From assembly GCA_016700175.1 (NCBI GenBank), contig CP065003.1:2862001-2926000 (forward strand): a stretch of DNA of 64,000 bases. The letters are read 5' to 3'. Position 1 is the stretch's first letter. The number at the start of each line of letters is the position of its first letter. Source of the stretch: Acidobacteriota bacterium (GTDB lineage: Bacteria > Acidobacteriota > Blastocatellia > Pyrinomonadales > Pyrinomonadaceae). Under the pieces are notes generated by a model that did no database searches, was not told where the DNA came from, and was given only the letters and a program-made list of their open reading frames with translations. The translations under genes were made by a program, and so were the position numbers. Shown here in pieces: positions 25,277-34,006 of the stretch.

Positions 25277-27295
25277 ATGACGACTGCGCCGATGTCACAA
25301 CAAACTATCGAACAACTATCTATCAACACGATCCGCACGCTTTCGCTCGATGCCGTGCAGGCGGCTAATTCCGGGCATCCGGGCCTGCCGCTCGGGGCGG
25401 CACCGATGGCGTACGTGCTCTGGACCAAGTTCCTCCGGCACAATCCCTCGAATCCGAAGTGGTTCAATCGCGACAGGTTCCTTCTATCCGCAGGCCACGG
25501 ATCGATGCTGATCTACAGCCTGCTCCACCTGACGGGATATGAATCGGTCTCGCTTCAGGAGATCAAGGACTTCCGCCAGTGGGGATCGAAGACGCCCGGG
25601 CATCCGGAAAACCATCTGACGGCCGGGGTCGAGGTGACGACGGGACCGCTCGGACAGGGATTCGCGAACGGGGTCGGAATGGCTATGGCCGAAGCGTACC
25701 TCGCGGAGACTTTCAACCGCGAAGGCTATCCGGTGGTCGATAACAACATCTATGCGATCTGTTCGGACGGCGATCTTATGGAAGGCGTGTCGAGCGAGGC
25801 GGCCTCGCTGGCCGGGCATCTGGGGCTCGGGAAACTCGTATACCTTTACGACGACAACCATGTGACGATCGAAGGCCAGACGGACCTGGCGTTCTCGGAA
25901 GATGTGACAAAGCGGTTCGAAGCCGTCGGCTGGCACGTGCAGATGGTCGAGGACGGAAACGACCTGGACGCGATCGAGCATGCGATCCGCGCAGCAAAGG
26001 AGGTCACCGACAAGCCTTCACTGATCAGGGTCAGGACCGTGATCGGATTCGGACTGCCGTACGAAGGCACTTCCGACGCCCATTCCGACGCGCCCGGCGA
26101 AGAAGCCGTCCGCGAAACGAAGCGGAACCTGGGCTGGAATGAGGAGGCGACCTTTTACGTTCCGGACGAGGTGTACGAGCATTTCGGATCGGCGAAGGTG
26201 AAAGGAGCCGAGATGGAAGCCGAGTGGGATTCGCTGGTCAGCGCGTATTCGAGTTCGCACCCGGACGACGCCGAGACATTTAAGAGGGTCATCTCGGACG
26301 CGCTTCCCGAAGGTTGGGAGGATTCACTGCCGTCATTTGAAGACGTCAAAGCGGCAGCGACCCGTGTTTACAGCGGCGACGTGCTGAACTCGATCGCGGA
26401 CGACATCCCTCAGCTGATTGGCGGCTCCGCCGACCTCGGCCCCTCGAACAAGACCGATATCAAATCGAGTTCTTCTTTCGCTGAAGGAAACTACTCCGGC
26501 AGGATCATTCACTTCGGCGTACGCGAACACGCGATGGGCTCGCTTATGAACGGAATGGCGCTGTACGGCGGGATCATCCCGTTCGGCGGTACGTTCCTGA
26601 CGTTCAGCGACTATATGAGGCCCGCGATCAGGCTCGCGGCGCTTTCGGAGATCCAGACGATCTACGTTTTCACCCACGACTCGATCGGGCTCGGCGAGGA
26701 CGGACCGACCCACCAATCGGTCGAGCACATCTGCGCGCTTCGCGCGATTCCGAATCTGAATGTGATCCGTCCGTGCGACGCACACGAGGTCAGAGAGGCG
26801 TGGAAAGCGGCCCTCTTGCGAAAAGGCGCGCCGACCGCGATGGCATTCTCAAGGCAGAAGGTCGCGCTGATCGACCGTACGAAGTACGCGGGCGCCGAAG
26901 GGCTTCACAAGGGCGCTTACGTTCTCGCCGAGGCCGAGGGCGGCGATGCCGAGTTGATCATCATCGCCACCGGCAGCGAGGTCGGTCTGGCGATGGAGAC
27001 TCGCGAGAAATTGCAGGAAGAGGGAACGCCGGTCCGCGTCGTATCGATGCCCTGCTGGGAGCTTTTCGAGGAACAGTCGAATGACTACAAGGAATCGGTG
27101 CTACCTTCTTCAGTGACGAAGAGATTCGTGATCGAAGCCGGCGTCAGCCAGGGTTGGGAGCGGTACGCGGGACTGGAAGGCGCGATGCTTACGGTCGACC
27201 GCTTCGGAGCCTCGGCGCCTGCGGAGGTTGTGTTCGACAAGTACGGATTCAACATCGACAACGCGGTCGCGATGGCGAAAGAAGTAATCGGGTAG
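25277..27295 (+). CDS. tkt: Transketolase
   Basis: Thiamine-diphosphate enzyme of the pentose phosphate pathway, 672 residues. N-terminal substrate residues AANSGHPGLPLGAAPMAYVLW, the ThDP/Mg motif CSDGDLMEGVSSEAASLAGHL, the Pyr-domain GVREHAMGSLMNGMALYGGIIPFGG, THDSIGLGEDGPTHQSVEH and the C-terminal domain are all present. The gene is monocistronic. The 183-bp gap upstream holds TATATT near 25152 as a possible -10. Two hairpins follow in the convergent region downstream. Confidence 0.96.
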   Translation: MTTAPMSQQTIEQLSINTIRTLSLDAVQAANSGHPGLPLGAAPMAYVLWTKFLRHNPSNPKWFNRDRFLLSAGHGSMLIYSLLHLTGYESVSLQEIKDFRQWGSKTPGHPENHLTAGVEVTTGPLGQGFANGVGMAMAEAYLAETFNREGYPVVDNNIYAICSDGDLMEGVSSEAASLAGHLGLGKLVYLYDDNHVTIEGQTDLAFSEDVTKRFEAVGWHVQMVEDGNDLDAIEHAIRAAKEVTDKPSLIRVRTVIGFGLPYEGTSDAHSDAPGEEAVRETKRNLGWNEEATFYVPDEVYEHFGSAKVKGAEMEAEWDSLVSAYSSSHPDDAETFKRVISDALPEGWEDSLPSFEDVKAAATRVYSGDVLNSIADDIPQLIGGSADLGPSNKTDIKSSSSFAEGNYSGRIIHFGVREHAMGSLMNGMALYGGIIPFGGTFLTFSDYMRPAIRLAALSEIQTIYVFTHDSIGLGEDGPTHQSVEHICALRAIPNLNVIRPCDAHEVREAWKAALLRKGAPTAMAFSRQKVALIDRTKYAGAEGLHKGAYVLAEAEGGDAELIIIATGSEVGLAMETREKLQEEGTPVRVVSMPCWELFEEQSNDYKESVLPSSVTKRFVIEAGVSQGWERYAGLEGAMLTVDRFGASAPAEVVFDKYGFNIDNAVAMAKEVIG

Positions 27296-27396
27296 AGACT
27301 CCTTGGGCCGCGGACGTCCTCGTCCGCACGGAGCGCACGCGTTCCGCGTGCAGTGCGCCGCAAAGCGCGAACCGCACAACAGCGCCAGAGGATTCG

Positions 27397-27423
27397 ACCG
27401 CAGAGCACGCAGAGACCGCAGGG
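27397..27423. repeat. Period-9 array (GCAGAGNNN family)
   Basis: CGCAGAGCACGCAGAGACC words, the same family as at 1049 and 16236. It lies in the 367-bp gap 27296-27662, which also holds GC-rich non-coding sequence resembling other intergenic words (CTTCAGCTTGTCGCGTGCC) and the hairpin pair described next. Confidence 0.6.
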
Positions 27424-27541
27424 ATACTGAGTACGGAACGGAACGCGTCAGAGTCCAAGCTTCAGCTTGTCGCGTGCCGTCCGAGGCCCGAGCGGTGTTC
27501 CGCGCGTTCGCGCGGTGCAAACTGAAGTTCGCGTTACCTCT

Positions 27542-27664
27542 ACCGATAAGCTAAAGATCGTCGGACAAAAAAGGCGGGGACAAGCCCCGCCAAAATGACG
27601 AACACCGACAAGCTAAAGCTCGTCGGACAAGAAAGCGCGGGGACAAGCCCCGCCCTTTCCTTTT
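27542..27664. terminator. Tandem double-hairpin repeat, likely bidirectional terminator
   Basis: Two copies, about 62 bp apart, of a unit made of one hairpin (CCGACAAGCTAAAGCTCGTCGG in copy 2, imperfect in copy 1) and a second strong hairpin (GCGGGG-ACAA-CCCCGC). Copy 2 ends in CCTTTCCTTTT on the plus strand, and the reverse strand has CTTTCTTG after the stem. It separates the convergent transketolase and repeat-protein genes. Confidence 0.7.
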
Positions 27665-29297
27665 ACCAAAACAGGTCGAACTCGTAGGTGTCCCGTCCGC
27701 CGGAGCGGTCGCGGATCTCGATGATCGCCGTGTAGTTGTTCCGGTTAGAAGGCTGCTGGATCACCCGGACGTCTCCCCTGCCCTCGCGCTTCTCGACATC
27801 GACCTCGACATTTCGTCTAGGCAATGCCTGCGTGAAGTTATATCGAACCGAAGAGACCGGCTGGCCGCTGATCGTCCTTGCGATCGCGGAACGGCCGTAA
27901 ACGCTGATCGTGACAACGTCATCCACGCTTCCGCGCCAGTTCATCTCGCCTTCGCGAACAGGCGGCCTTCCGCCGCCGCCGGCGCCCCATTCAAGTTCGA
28001 AAGTGTAGTAGTCCGAACCGCTTTCGGGGTCACTGATCTCGACTACGGCAGAATAGTTATTGCCGGGACCTGGCTCGCTGATCAACCGAACGCTCCCGCG
28101 TCCGTCAAGTACCCGCAGCCTTACGTTCACCGCACGCTTTGGAAGGTCGTCGTAGAAATCGTAAGACACGTTGTCGGGCCGGACGCCGGTCTGAACCTCT
28201 CGGGCTGATGCGTTTTTACCGCGGATCGTCACCCTGACGGTACCGTCCACGCGTCCGGTCCAGGTCATCCCGGCTTCGTCGCCACCTCCGCCGAAGGCAT
28301 CCCACGAGGCCTCAAATGAATACCTGTCCGAACCGCCGCGGGAATCGCGTATCTCTATGACGGCCGCGAAACCGTTCTGCCTCGACGGCTGCTGGATGAC
28401 ACGCACTTCGCCTCTTCCTTCGATCGTCCGGACCGTCACATTCACAGGACGCCTTGGAAGATCGTCCTGGAAATTCGCGACTACGGAAGTCGGGAACCGG
28501 CCGGAGATGGCGCGCGCGGTCGCAACCCTTCCCTTGATCGTGATCTGCACCGTATCATCGACATTGCCCTGCCAGTTCATCTGGCCGCTCCCGATAGGCG
28601 GCCGGCCGCCTCCGAAATTGTCCCAGAACACGTCGAACGAATACTGGTCGGAACCGCCCCTTGTGTCACGGATCTCGATGACTGCCGAATAACCGTTCAA
28701 AGCATTCGGCTGCTGGATCACCGAAACATCTCCCCGGCCGTCGGTTCTTCGAACCGTCACGTTCACATTGCGGCGGGGAAGATCGTAGTTAAAGTTGTAA
28801 CGGATGTTGGAAACCGGCCGTCCGCTGATCGCGTTCGCGATCGCTTGCCTGCCGACGATCCGGATGCGCACCACATCGTCGACCCTTCCCGACCAGGTCA
28901 TTCCGGCTTCCGATTGCCCAGGGGGAAAGTACCCGCCGTCGCCGGGATCATTCGAGAATGCGTAGTCAACGCTTACAACGGTTCCTGAACGGAGATTGAA
29001 CTGGCCTTCGTAATTGAAGACCCTCCATCCCGACCGGTTGAACCTGTGCCGCCCGCTTCCCGTGATGCGGTTCTGGTTCCTGACATTGCTCGACATCACG
29101 ATCGCGTTGTTGTCGAACTGAAAGTCGTGATTAGAACCCCGGAGCTCATTAATGATCCTTGTCCGAACTTGCTGCTGGACAACGTTTATCTGGTACCCGT
29201 CCGCGTACTGCGCGAAAACGGATGTTACGGAAAGCGCGGCAAGGAGTGCCGAGAGCGCCAGAATCGATACGGAGCGTTTGTTTGAATGCGTATGCAT
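27663..29297 (-). CDS. Secreted protein with four tandem beta-rich repeats
   Basis: 544 residues from the ATG at 29297, which has AAGGGGG 6 nt upstream; a Met 17 codons earlier in the same frame is rejected. A signal peptide (VSILALSALLAALSVTSVFA) is followed by an N-terminal region of about 120 residues, then four repeats of about 104 residues. Each has W.G.VDD.V.I.I.GR.A.A..ISG..V, YNF...LPRR.V.V.V....GRG.V.VIQQP and Y.A.IEIRD..GG.D.Y.F. Spacers are Gly/Pro-rich (FGGGRPP). I do not recognise the family. The repeats look like tandem beta domains, probably surface-exposed or periplasmic. Confidence 0.8.
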   Translation of the reverse strand: MHTHSNKRSVSILALSALLAALSVTSVFAQYADGYQINVVQQQVRTRIINELRGSNHDFQFDNNAIVMSSNVRNQNRITGSGRHRFNRSGWRVFNYEGQFNLRSGTVVSVDYAFSNDPGDGGYFPPGQSEAGMTWSGRVDDVVRIRIVGRQAIANAISGRPVSNIRYNFNYDLPRRNVNVTVRRTDGRGDVSVIQQPNALNGYSAVIEIRDTRGGSDQYSFDVFWDNFGGGRPPIGSGQMNWQGNVDDTVQITIKGRVATARAISGRFPTSVVANFQDDLPRRPVNVTVRTIEGRGEVRVIQQPSRQNGFAAVIEIRDSRGGSDRYSFEASWDAFGGGGDEAGMTWTGRVDGTVRVTIRGKNASAREVQTGVRPDNVSYDFYDDLPKRAVNVRLRVLDGRGSVRLISEPGPGNNYSAVVEISDPESGSDYYTFELEWGAGGGGRPPVREGEMNWRGSVDDVVTISVYGRSAIARTISGQPVSSVRYNFTQALPRRNVEVDVEKREGRGDVRVIQQPSNRNNYTAIIEIRDRSGGRDTYEFDLFW

Positions 29298-29421
29298 CGC
29301 AACCCCCTTTTTTGCTGAATGGTTTGAATACACCGGATTAATTTTCATTATATGCCCGCTTCGCCGGGCTTGGAAACCCGGACGCCGGTCGGGGAGGCCT
29401 GTGTCCGGCAGTGCAATAGAA

Positions 29422-29445
29422 AGGGCAGCGTGGTCAAACGCTGCC
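29422..29445 (-). terminator. Hairpin downstream of the DUF1579-like gene
   Basis: GGGCAGCGT and ACGCTGCCC form a 9-bp stem with a 6-nt loop; the minus strand continues CTTTCTATT. It lies between the DUF1579-like gene and the repeat-protein gene, so those two probably have separate transcripts. Confidence 0.6.
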
Positions 29446-29498
29446 CGTTAATTGCCGGCTTGCAATTCTTTACTCTTCGACGGTGATCTCCCTGATCA

Positions 29499-30059
29499 TC
29501 AACTCTTCGATCCGGCCTTGTTGTAGCTGAGGAACCAGCCCGTGTCCCAGGTCTTTCCGCCGTCGGTGGATCGCTCCGTACGCGCGTCGAATCCTTCACC
29601 GGTCCGTTTGATCACTTTTCGGAAATTGAAGACAGTCCCGCGAACGGAAAGCTGCGAACTGAAGACAATCTCGTCGCCAACCATTCGTCCCTCGTAGAAG
29701 GTCAGAATTCCGTGCTGCGAATGGCTCCAGGCATGCTGGAGATTGCCGGTGATGTTGCTGAATCCGAACAGCCCGATCACCCTCAGCGGCTTGCCGTCTC
29801 GTGTCCCTGTGAATTCTTCCTTCCAGACACAGCCCGGAAAAAAATCCTCGACGACCGACTTTCCCGTCGTTGTTTCCCACTTTTCCGGATTTCTCGAGAC
29901 ACGGAATCTGCTTTCCACATTCCAGTTTCCCGCCAGGAACGACATCTGTTTCGCTTCGTCCGATTCGCATCCCGCGTCCTGAGCGAGTGCGTTCGTCGCC
30001 GACATTCCCAGAAACAAAGCGGCCGCCAGCGCGGCGGCCGTCCTCTTAAGTTTGATCAT
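29499..30059 (-). CDS. Secreted DUF1579-like protein
   Basis: 186 residues from the ATG at 30059 with GAAGGAAG upstream. The signal peptide (LKRTAAALAAALFLGMSATNALA) ends at AQD. The mature part has SFLAGNWNVESRFRVS, GKSVVEDFFPGCVWKEEF, GLFGFSNITGNLQHAWSHSQHG and STDGGKTWDTGWFLSYNK, typical of DUF1579 lipocalin-like proteins of unknown function. It starts 14 bp after the gene at 30074 and is probably cotranscribed with it. Confidence 0.8.
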   Translation of the reverse strand: MIKLKRTAAALAAALFLGMSATNALAQDAGCESDEAKQMSFLAGNWNVESRFRVSRNPEKWETTTGKSVVEDFFPGCVWKEEFTGTRDGKPLRVIGLFGFSNITGNLQHAWSHSQHGILTFYEGRMVGDEIVFSSQLSVRGTVFNFRKVIKRTGEGFDARTERSTDGGKTWDTGWFLSYNKAGSKS

Positions 30060-30073
30060 CTTTGGCTTCCTTC

Positions 30074-31387
30074 TTACAAGCACGGCTCGGTCGAGAAGTC
30101 CGTATGGCCTCGGCCTTCCCAACATCGCCACGCTTCGGCCGTCGATTTGATCTGCCATACGCCGTTCGAGTCCAGCTCGATCCGCAGCGTCGTTCGCTTT
30201 CCGCGTACCGAATCGTCTAAATATCCGTCATCGGTAACGACCACCGTTACTTTTGATGTGTCCTCGGAGTTGTCGGACTTGATCTCGATCGTCCTTGAGC
30301 GCATCTCCCCGAAGTCCTCGACAGCCTTCTCGATCAGGCTCATCAGCGACTTGCTTCCGTCCATCGGCCCGCCGTCCGGACCGGGACTCATCTTCGCGTA
30401 ATCCGAGTCGGCGAGTTCCCTTGCCCTTTCGTTTGCGTTCGGAGTGGTTCGGACGTCGATCGTGTGGTTGATTCCCTGGAAGTCGTTCAAGCCCTTTACG
30501 ACAAGGGTTTCAGAACCTCTTCCCATTCCGGAACCGCGCTGAACGTATGTCCGGAGAATAACCGCGAACGGCTCACCGTCCGCGAGACGCCATTCCAACT
30601 TCGTATCTTTCAGCGGATACGACAGCGATTGAGAGGCTATGCGAACGCCTTCGTCGCCCCTCTCGACATTGAACTCGAGTGTCGTAGCGGAATCGAAGAT
30701 GTGAAGCCTGTAGCCTCCGTAGCCCTTGCAGAACGTCGAGGTATGCGCGCCTTCTTCGGATTCCTGCATCTCGCAGTCCTTGTCGAGATCGGTGTATGCG
30801 CTGGAGATTCCCGGTGCCGATCCTCCCGTAACAGCGATGCTGTAGATGTAAGCGCCCGGGTCGAACTTCGACGTCGTTCGCGCGCCCGACGGGTAGATCC
30901 CGGCCATGCCGTTCTCGTTCAACAAACGGTATCCGAATCCGTCCTCCCGCCCGGCGAAGATCACGTATTCTCTGGATTCGATCTCGCTTATCGCGATCTC
31001 GGAGACCCTCCCTAGGATCCCTTCGGCGCCGGTCAGCTTCATTCCGGGATGTACGCCTTTTGCGGTCTTGTAGTCCTTTCCGACGACCGCGATGTATTCG
31101 ATCGTTGCCGATCTGTCGATCGCAGATTCGGGGTCCTCTTCTCCCGCATACAGGTACATATGCGGCTCTTTTCCCTTCGAGACCTGTACCCAAGCGACGC
31201 CTTCGCCGTCCGAAGTCCTTTTGAACGTGAATCCCGGCATCGCCTTTTCGGCCTCTGCCACACTCATCCCGATCTTCACCGGACCTGCCGAATCATGGGT
31301 GATGCTGTATCCTGATCCGCCTTGTCCCAACGCGCTCATCGTGAGCGCGAACACCGCCAAGCCTGCTGCCGCGATCGTTCGCTTCAT
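30074..31387 (-). CDS. Secreted protein of unknown function
   Basis: 437 residues from the ATG at 31387, with GGGGGGAG upstream; the frame opens 13 codons earlier. The signal peptide is MKRTIAAAGLAVFALTMSALG. The N-terminal region contains PVKIGMSVAEAEKAMPGFTF and GVHPGMKLTGAEGILG, two copies of a short 'xxGMxxxxAE' pattern seen in small periplasmic beta-lactamase-inhibitor-like or SmpA-like folds (a weak hint). The C-terminal region is polar with SRTIEIKSDNSEDTSKVTVVV. No catalytic motif is seen. It forms a two-gene unit with the DUF1579-like gene. Confidence 0.7.
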   Translation of the reverse strand: MKRTIAAAGLAVFALTMSALGQGGSGYSITHDSAGPVKIGMSVAEAEKAMPGFTFKRTSDGEGVAWVQVSKGKEPHMYLYAGEEDPESAIDRSATIEYIAVVGKDYKTAKGVHPGMKLTGAEGILGRVSEIAISEIESREYVIFAGREDGFGYRLLNENGMAGIYPSGARTTSKFDPGAYIYSIAVTGGSAPGISSAYTDLDKDCEMQESEEGAHTSTFCKGYGGYRLHIFDSATTLEFNVERGDEGVRIASQSLSYPLKDTKLEWRLADGEPFAVILRTYVQRGSGMGRGSETLVVKGLNDFQGINHTIDVRTTPNANERARELADSDYAKMSPGPDGGPMDGSKSLMSLIEKAVEDFGEMRSRTIEIKSDNSEDTSKVTVVVTDDGYLDDSVRGKRTTLRIELDSNGVWQIKSTAEAWRCWEGRGHTDFSTEPCL

Positions 31388-31871
31388 AGTTTTGTCTCCC
31401 CCCGGGGCGCCGCCCCATCTGATCAAGTTTCGTGATTATATGTTATTTGGTCCCGTACCACTCAGTCGGCCCCGGAACGCGATCTTCTCCCGAATGTTGC
31501 GCTTTGAATCTTTGTTCTATCGAAACCGCCAAATTTATCGTGGATTTATGTTCGAATCGTTAGAGTATCGTCCGTCCCGAGGCTAGCTCCTCTGCGACGC
31601 ACGGAGATACGAATTCACTCGCGGCATCTCCGCCTGAAAATCCTTCACTCGTTAAGCAGGCGTCTGAAGGTCTGAATCAGGAAGAAGGGTCCCTTTCTTC
31701 GGCATCAACCGAAAGAGTGACCCTTCATTTTTGCAAAGGGACATTGGCACCATCGCGGCGCGTCCCTCCACTTTTCTGTTCCCAATCCTATCGTGATAAG
31801 ATTTCGGACTATCTTCGAAGGTCCGTCTCGCCTAACTCCCTGCCGTGCGGCCGGGCCCGTCCCGAATCGAT
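31388..31871. other. 484-bp non-coding region upstream of murA with a hairpin
   Basis: No open frame with a plausible protein. A strong hairpin lies at 31684-31720. Upstream of it is a non-repetitive 250-bp stretch with AT-rich patches (31437-31455, 31540-31560), unlike the array repeats elsewhere. It could encode a small RNA ending at the hairpin, or be a long leader or divergent promoter region. Confidence 0.4.
31684..31724 (+). terminator. Intrinsic terminator-like hairpin followed by ATTTTT
   Basis: AAGGGTC and a second block ending TTCGG pair with CCGAAAGA and GACCCTT around CATCAA, with small mismatches in the middle; CATTTTT follows on the plus strand. No plus-strand gene ends just upstream, so it ends either an unannotated RNA or a leader transcript. 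Confidence 0.55.
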
Positions 31872-33185
31872 ATGGATAAATTTCTGATCAAAGGAGGCAA
31901 TCCTCTTCGAGGCCGCGTTTCGATAAGCGGCGCGAAGAACTCCGCGCTGCCGTGCCTTGCCGCAACGCTGCTAAGCCCGGCGACCGTCACGCTTCACAAC
32001 GTGCCGTACGTTCGCGACCTCATTACCCAGAGAAGGCTTCTCGAAGACCTTGGGGCGCAGACTCTGACGCCGGACGTCCACACGCACAAGATCACCGCCG
32101 CGCATATAGAGAATTTCGAGGCGCCGTACGAACTCGTGAAAACAATGCGCGCAAGCGTGCTCGCGCTTGGGCCTCTGCTCGGAAGGTTTGGAAAGGCGAA
32201 GGTGAGCCTGCCGGGCGGATGCGCGATCGGGACCAGGCCTATAGATCTTCATCTTCGTGCTTTTGAGGAACTCGGCGCGGAGGTCTCTCTCGAATCGGGA
32301 GACGTCGTCGCTAGGGCCCCGCGCGGAAGGCTGGTCGGCGCTGAAATGGAATTCGAGAAGGTCACCGTAACCGGGACCGAGAACGTGATGATGGCCGCCG
32401 TGCTCGCCGAAGGTACGACAGTGATCCGTAACGCGGCGTGCGAGCCGGAGATCCCGGACCTCGCCGATCTACTTAACAAGATGGGTGCGAAGGTCCAGGG
32501 AGCCGGCACACCGACGATCACTATCGAAGGCGTCGAGGGCCTCGGGGAAGCAGAGCATACGATAATCGCGGACCGGATAGAGACCGGCACGTTCGCCGTC
32601 GCGGCGGCTATCACAGGCGGTGAACTTGAGATCGCGAACTGCCGCCCGGATCATATCGGCGCCGTGATCGAGAAGCTGCGCGAGGCAGGCGTGGAGATCG
32701 AAGAACTGGACGAAACGACCCTGAAGGTCCGAAGGTCCGACGGCGGGCTGAAGGCTTCGAACGTCACGACCGAGCCGTATCCGCTGTTCCCGACCGACAT
32801 GCAGGCGCAGTATATGACGCTGATGACGCAGGCGGAAGGAACTTCGGAGATCATCGAGACGATCTTCGAGAACCGTTTTATGCACGCGTCAGAGCTGATC
32901 CGGATGGGAGCCGACATCGAGATTCACGGGAACCACGCCACCGTCAAGGGTCCCGTGAAGCTGAAGGGCGCTCCGGTTCTCGCTTCGGACCTGAGGGCGT
33001 CGGCGTCGCTCGTTCTGGCCGGGCTTGCGGCGGAGGGCGAAACGATGATCGACCGCGTGTATCACATCGACCGCGGTTACGAGACGATCGTCAGGAAGAT
33101 AGGTGCGCTCGGCGGCGACATTCAAAGGATCAAGGAGCAGATCACCTCGGTCGCAGACAGCGGCGAGGCGGTAGGCTCGACATAG
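31872..33185 (+). CDS. murA: UDP-N-acetylglucosamine 1-carboxyvinyltransferase
   Basis: First committed step of peptidoglycan synthesis, transferring enolpyruvate from PEP to UDP-GlcNAc. The start is the ATG at 31872 (MDKFLIKGGNPLRGRVSISGAKN). Lys22 and Asn23 in GAKNSALP and the catalytic, fosfomycin-reactive Cys117 in LPGGCAIGTRPIDLHL are present. 437 residues, usual length. The gene is monocistronic, followed convergently by hicB after 18 bp. No strong Shine-Dalgarno sequence is visible. Confidence 0.95.
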   Translation: MDKFLIKGGNPLRGRVSISGAKNSALPCLAATLLSPATVTLHNVPYVRDLITQRRLLEDLGAQTLTPDVHTHKITAAHIENFEAPYELVKTMRASVLALGPLLGRFGKAKVSLPGGCAIGTRPIDLHLRAFEELGAEVSLESGDVVARAPRGRLVGAEMEFEKVTVTGTENVMMAAVLAEGTTVIRNAACEPEIPDLADLLNKMGAKVQGAGTPTITIEGVEGLGEAEHTIIADRIETGTFAVAAAITGGELEIANCRPDHIGAVIEKLREAGVEIEELDETTLKVRRSDGGLKASNVTTEPYPLFPTDMQAQYMTLMTQAEGTSEIIETIFENRFMHASELIRMGADIEIHGNHATVKGPVKLKGAPVLASDLRASASLVLAGLAAEGETMIDRVYHIDRGYETIVRKIGALGGDIQRIKEQITSVADSGEAVGST

Positions 33186-33203
33186 AACCAAGACCGAACG
33201 TGT

Positions 33204-33572
33204 TCACCGCTTTCCTGATTCTTCCGGCATTTTGCTCCCGCTTGCACCGCAGATTCGCGCTTGAACGGCGCAGACTATGAATTGGTTCAGGCTGGAACCA
33301 TCCGCTGCGGCGACGGCGGCGGCCTGTCTGTGGAGGGATTTCGGGAGTCGAACACGCAACTGTCCGCTGTAGTTTTGCTCAACTATCGGATCCGGAAGCC
33401 TTTTTCCCTGGGATCGGTAGGTTTCAATAAAGAGTCCCAAAGCCGTTTTTGCTTCTCTTAGCGCCTCTTCTTCACTCTCACCAAAAGCTGACAGCCCCGG
33501 GAACGAAGGGCACGTGGCCACGTATTCTCCGTCCTCCTCGCTCCACCTGATATCGAAAGAGTATCTGTTCAT
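33204..33572 (-). CDS. hicB: HicB-family antitoxin
   Basis: 122 residues from the ATG at 33572 (MNRYSFDIRWSEEDGEYVATCPSFPGLSAFGESEEEAL), the degenerate RNase-H-like HicB fold. It ends in a ribbon-helix-helix DNA-binding part (QLRVRLPKSLHRQAAAVAAADGSSLNQFI). It begins 1 nt after the HicA stop (TGAGATG), so it is coupled to the toxin. Expected to neutralise HicA and repress the operon through the palindrome at 33881-33898. Confidence 0.9.
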   Translation of the reverse strand: MNRYSFDIRWSEEDGEYVATCPSFPGLSAFGESEEEALREAKTALGLFIETYRSQGKRLPDPIVEQNYSGQLRVRLPKSLHRQAAAVAAADGSSLNQFIVCAVQARICGASGSKMPEESGKR

Positions 33573-33573
33573 C

Positions 33574-33852
33574 TCAATGTCCCTCCGGATCGCCCGAGAG
33601 TTCATCGATCGCGCTGACGAGCTGTCTAACCTGATAAGGCTTGGCCATTCCACTACGATTCTGGAAGTTCATCAATTCGCCAGGGCGGCCTGCGAGTCCC
33701 GGGTTGAAGTAGATCCGATGGGAGGTGCCTTCGTGCCTTTCCAGTTCCCAGCCAAAGTACTCTGCAAGTCTGCAGAGGTCAGAATAGCGCAGGCTGTTTG
33801 GCGCCCTTCGAGCCTTCTCGAGCAGCTTATGTCTCTTTTCTATTTTCGCCAT
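33574..33852 (-). CDS. hicA: HicA-family mRNA interferase toxin
   Basis: 92 residues from the ATG at 33852 (MAKIEKRHKLLEK). The dsRBD-like fold shows LRYSDLCRLAEYFGWELERHEGTSHRIYFNP, with the catalytic His45 in GTSHRIY and a C-terminal KPYQVRQLVSAI helix. HicA cleaves mRNA when free of HicB. Slightly longer than the 60-80 residues usual for HicA because of a longer N-terminus. Toxin-first order with hicB is standard. Confidence 0.9.
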   Translation of the reverse strand: MAKIEKRHKLLEKARRAPNSLRYSDLCRLAEYFGWELERHEGTSHRIYFNPGLAGRPGELMNFQNRSGMAKPYQVRQLVSAIDELSGDPEGH

Positions 33853-33880
33853 TTCGTGAGGAAAAATGGAACGATTCGAC

Positions 33881-33898
33881 GGTACCATATATGGAACC
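33881..33898. promoter_or_regulatory. Imperfect palindrome upstream of hicAB
   Basis: GGTaCCATATATGGaACC, an 18-bp palindrome with one mismatched pair, 28 bp upstream of the hicA start. It fits an operator for the RHH domain of HicB; its ATATAT centre could also overlap the hicA -10. Confidence 0.6.
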
Positions 33899-33946
33899 AC
33901 ACCCGCAACCTATGTTTGCCCCAGTTAGGCAATGCTCGACGGCAAA

Positions 33947-33975
33947 TGTTCAACCGTGCGGGTAACGTGTATAAT
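33947..33975 (+). promoter_or_regulatory. Sigma70-like promoter of guaA
   Basis: A consensus TATAAT at 33970-33975, 17 bp after a weak TGTTCA (33947-33952). Transcription would begin near 33982, 25 nt before the TTG start at 34007. This excludes the ATG at 33932, which lies upstream of the promoter. Confidence 0.75.
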
Positions 33976-34006
33976 TTCCGCCTATAACCATCCGGAGAAC
34001 TCAGAT

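Noticed and set aside
33932..34006. Earlier ATG start for guaA at 33932
   Set aside because: It lies upstream of a consensus TATAAT at 33970, and the added residues have no counterpart in GuaA proteins.
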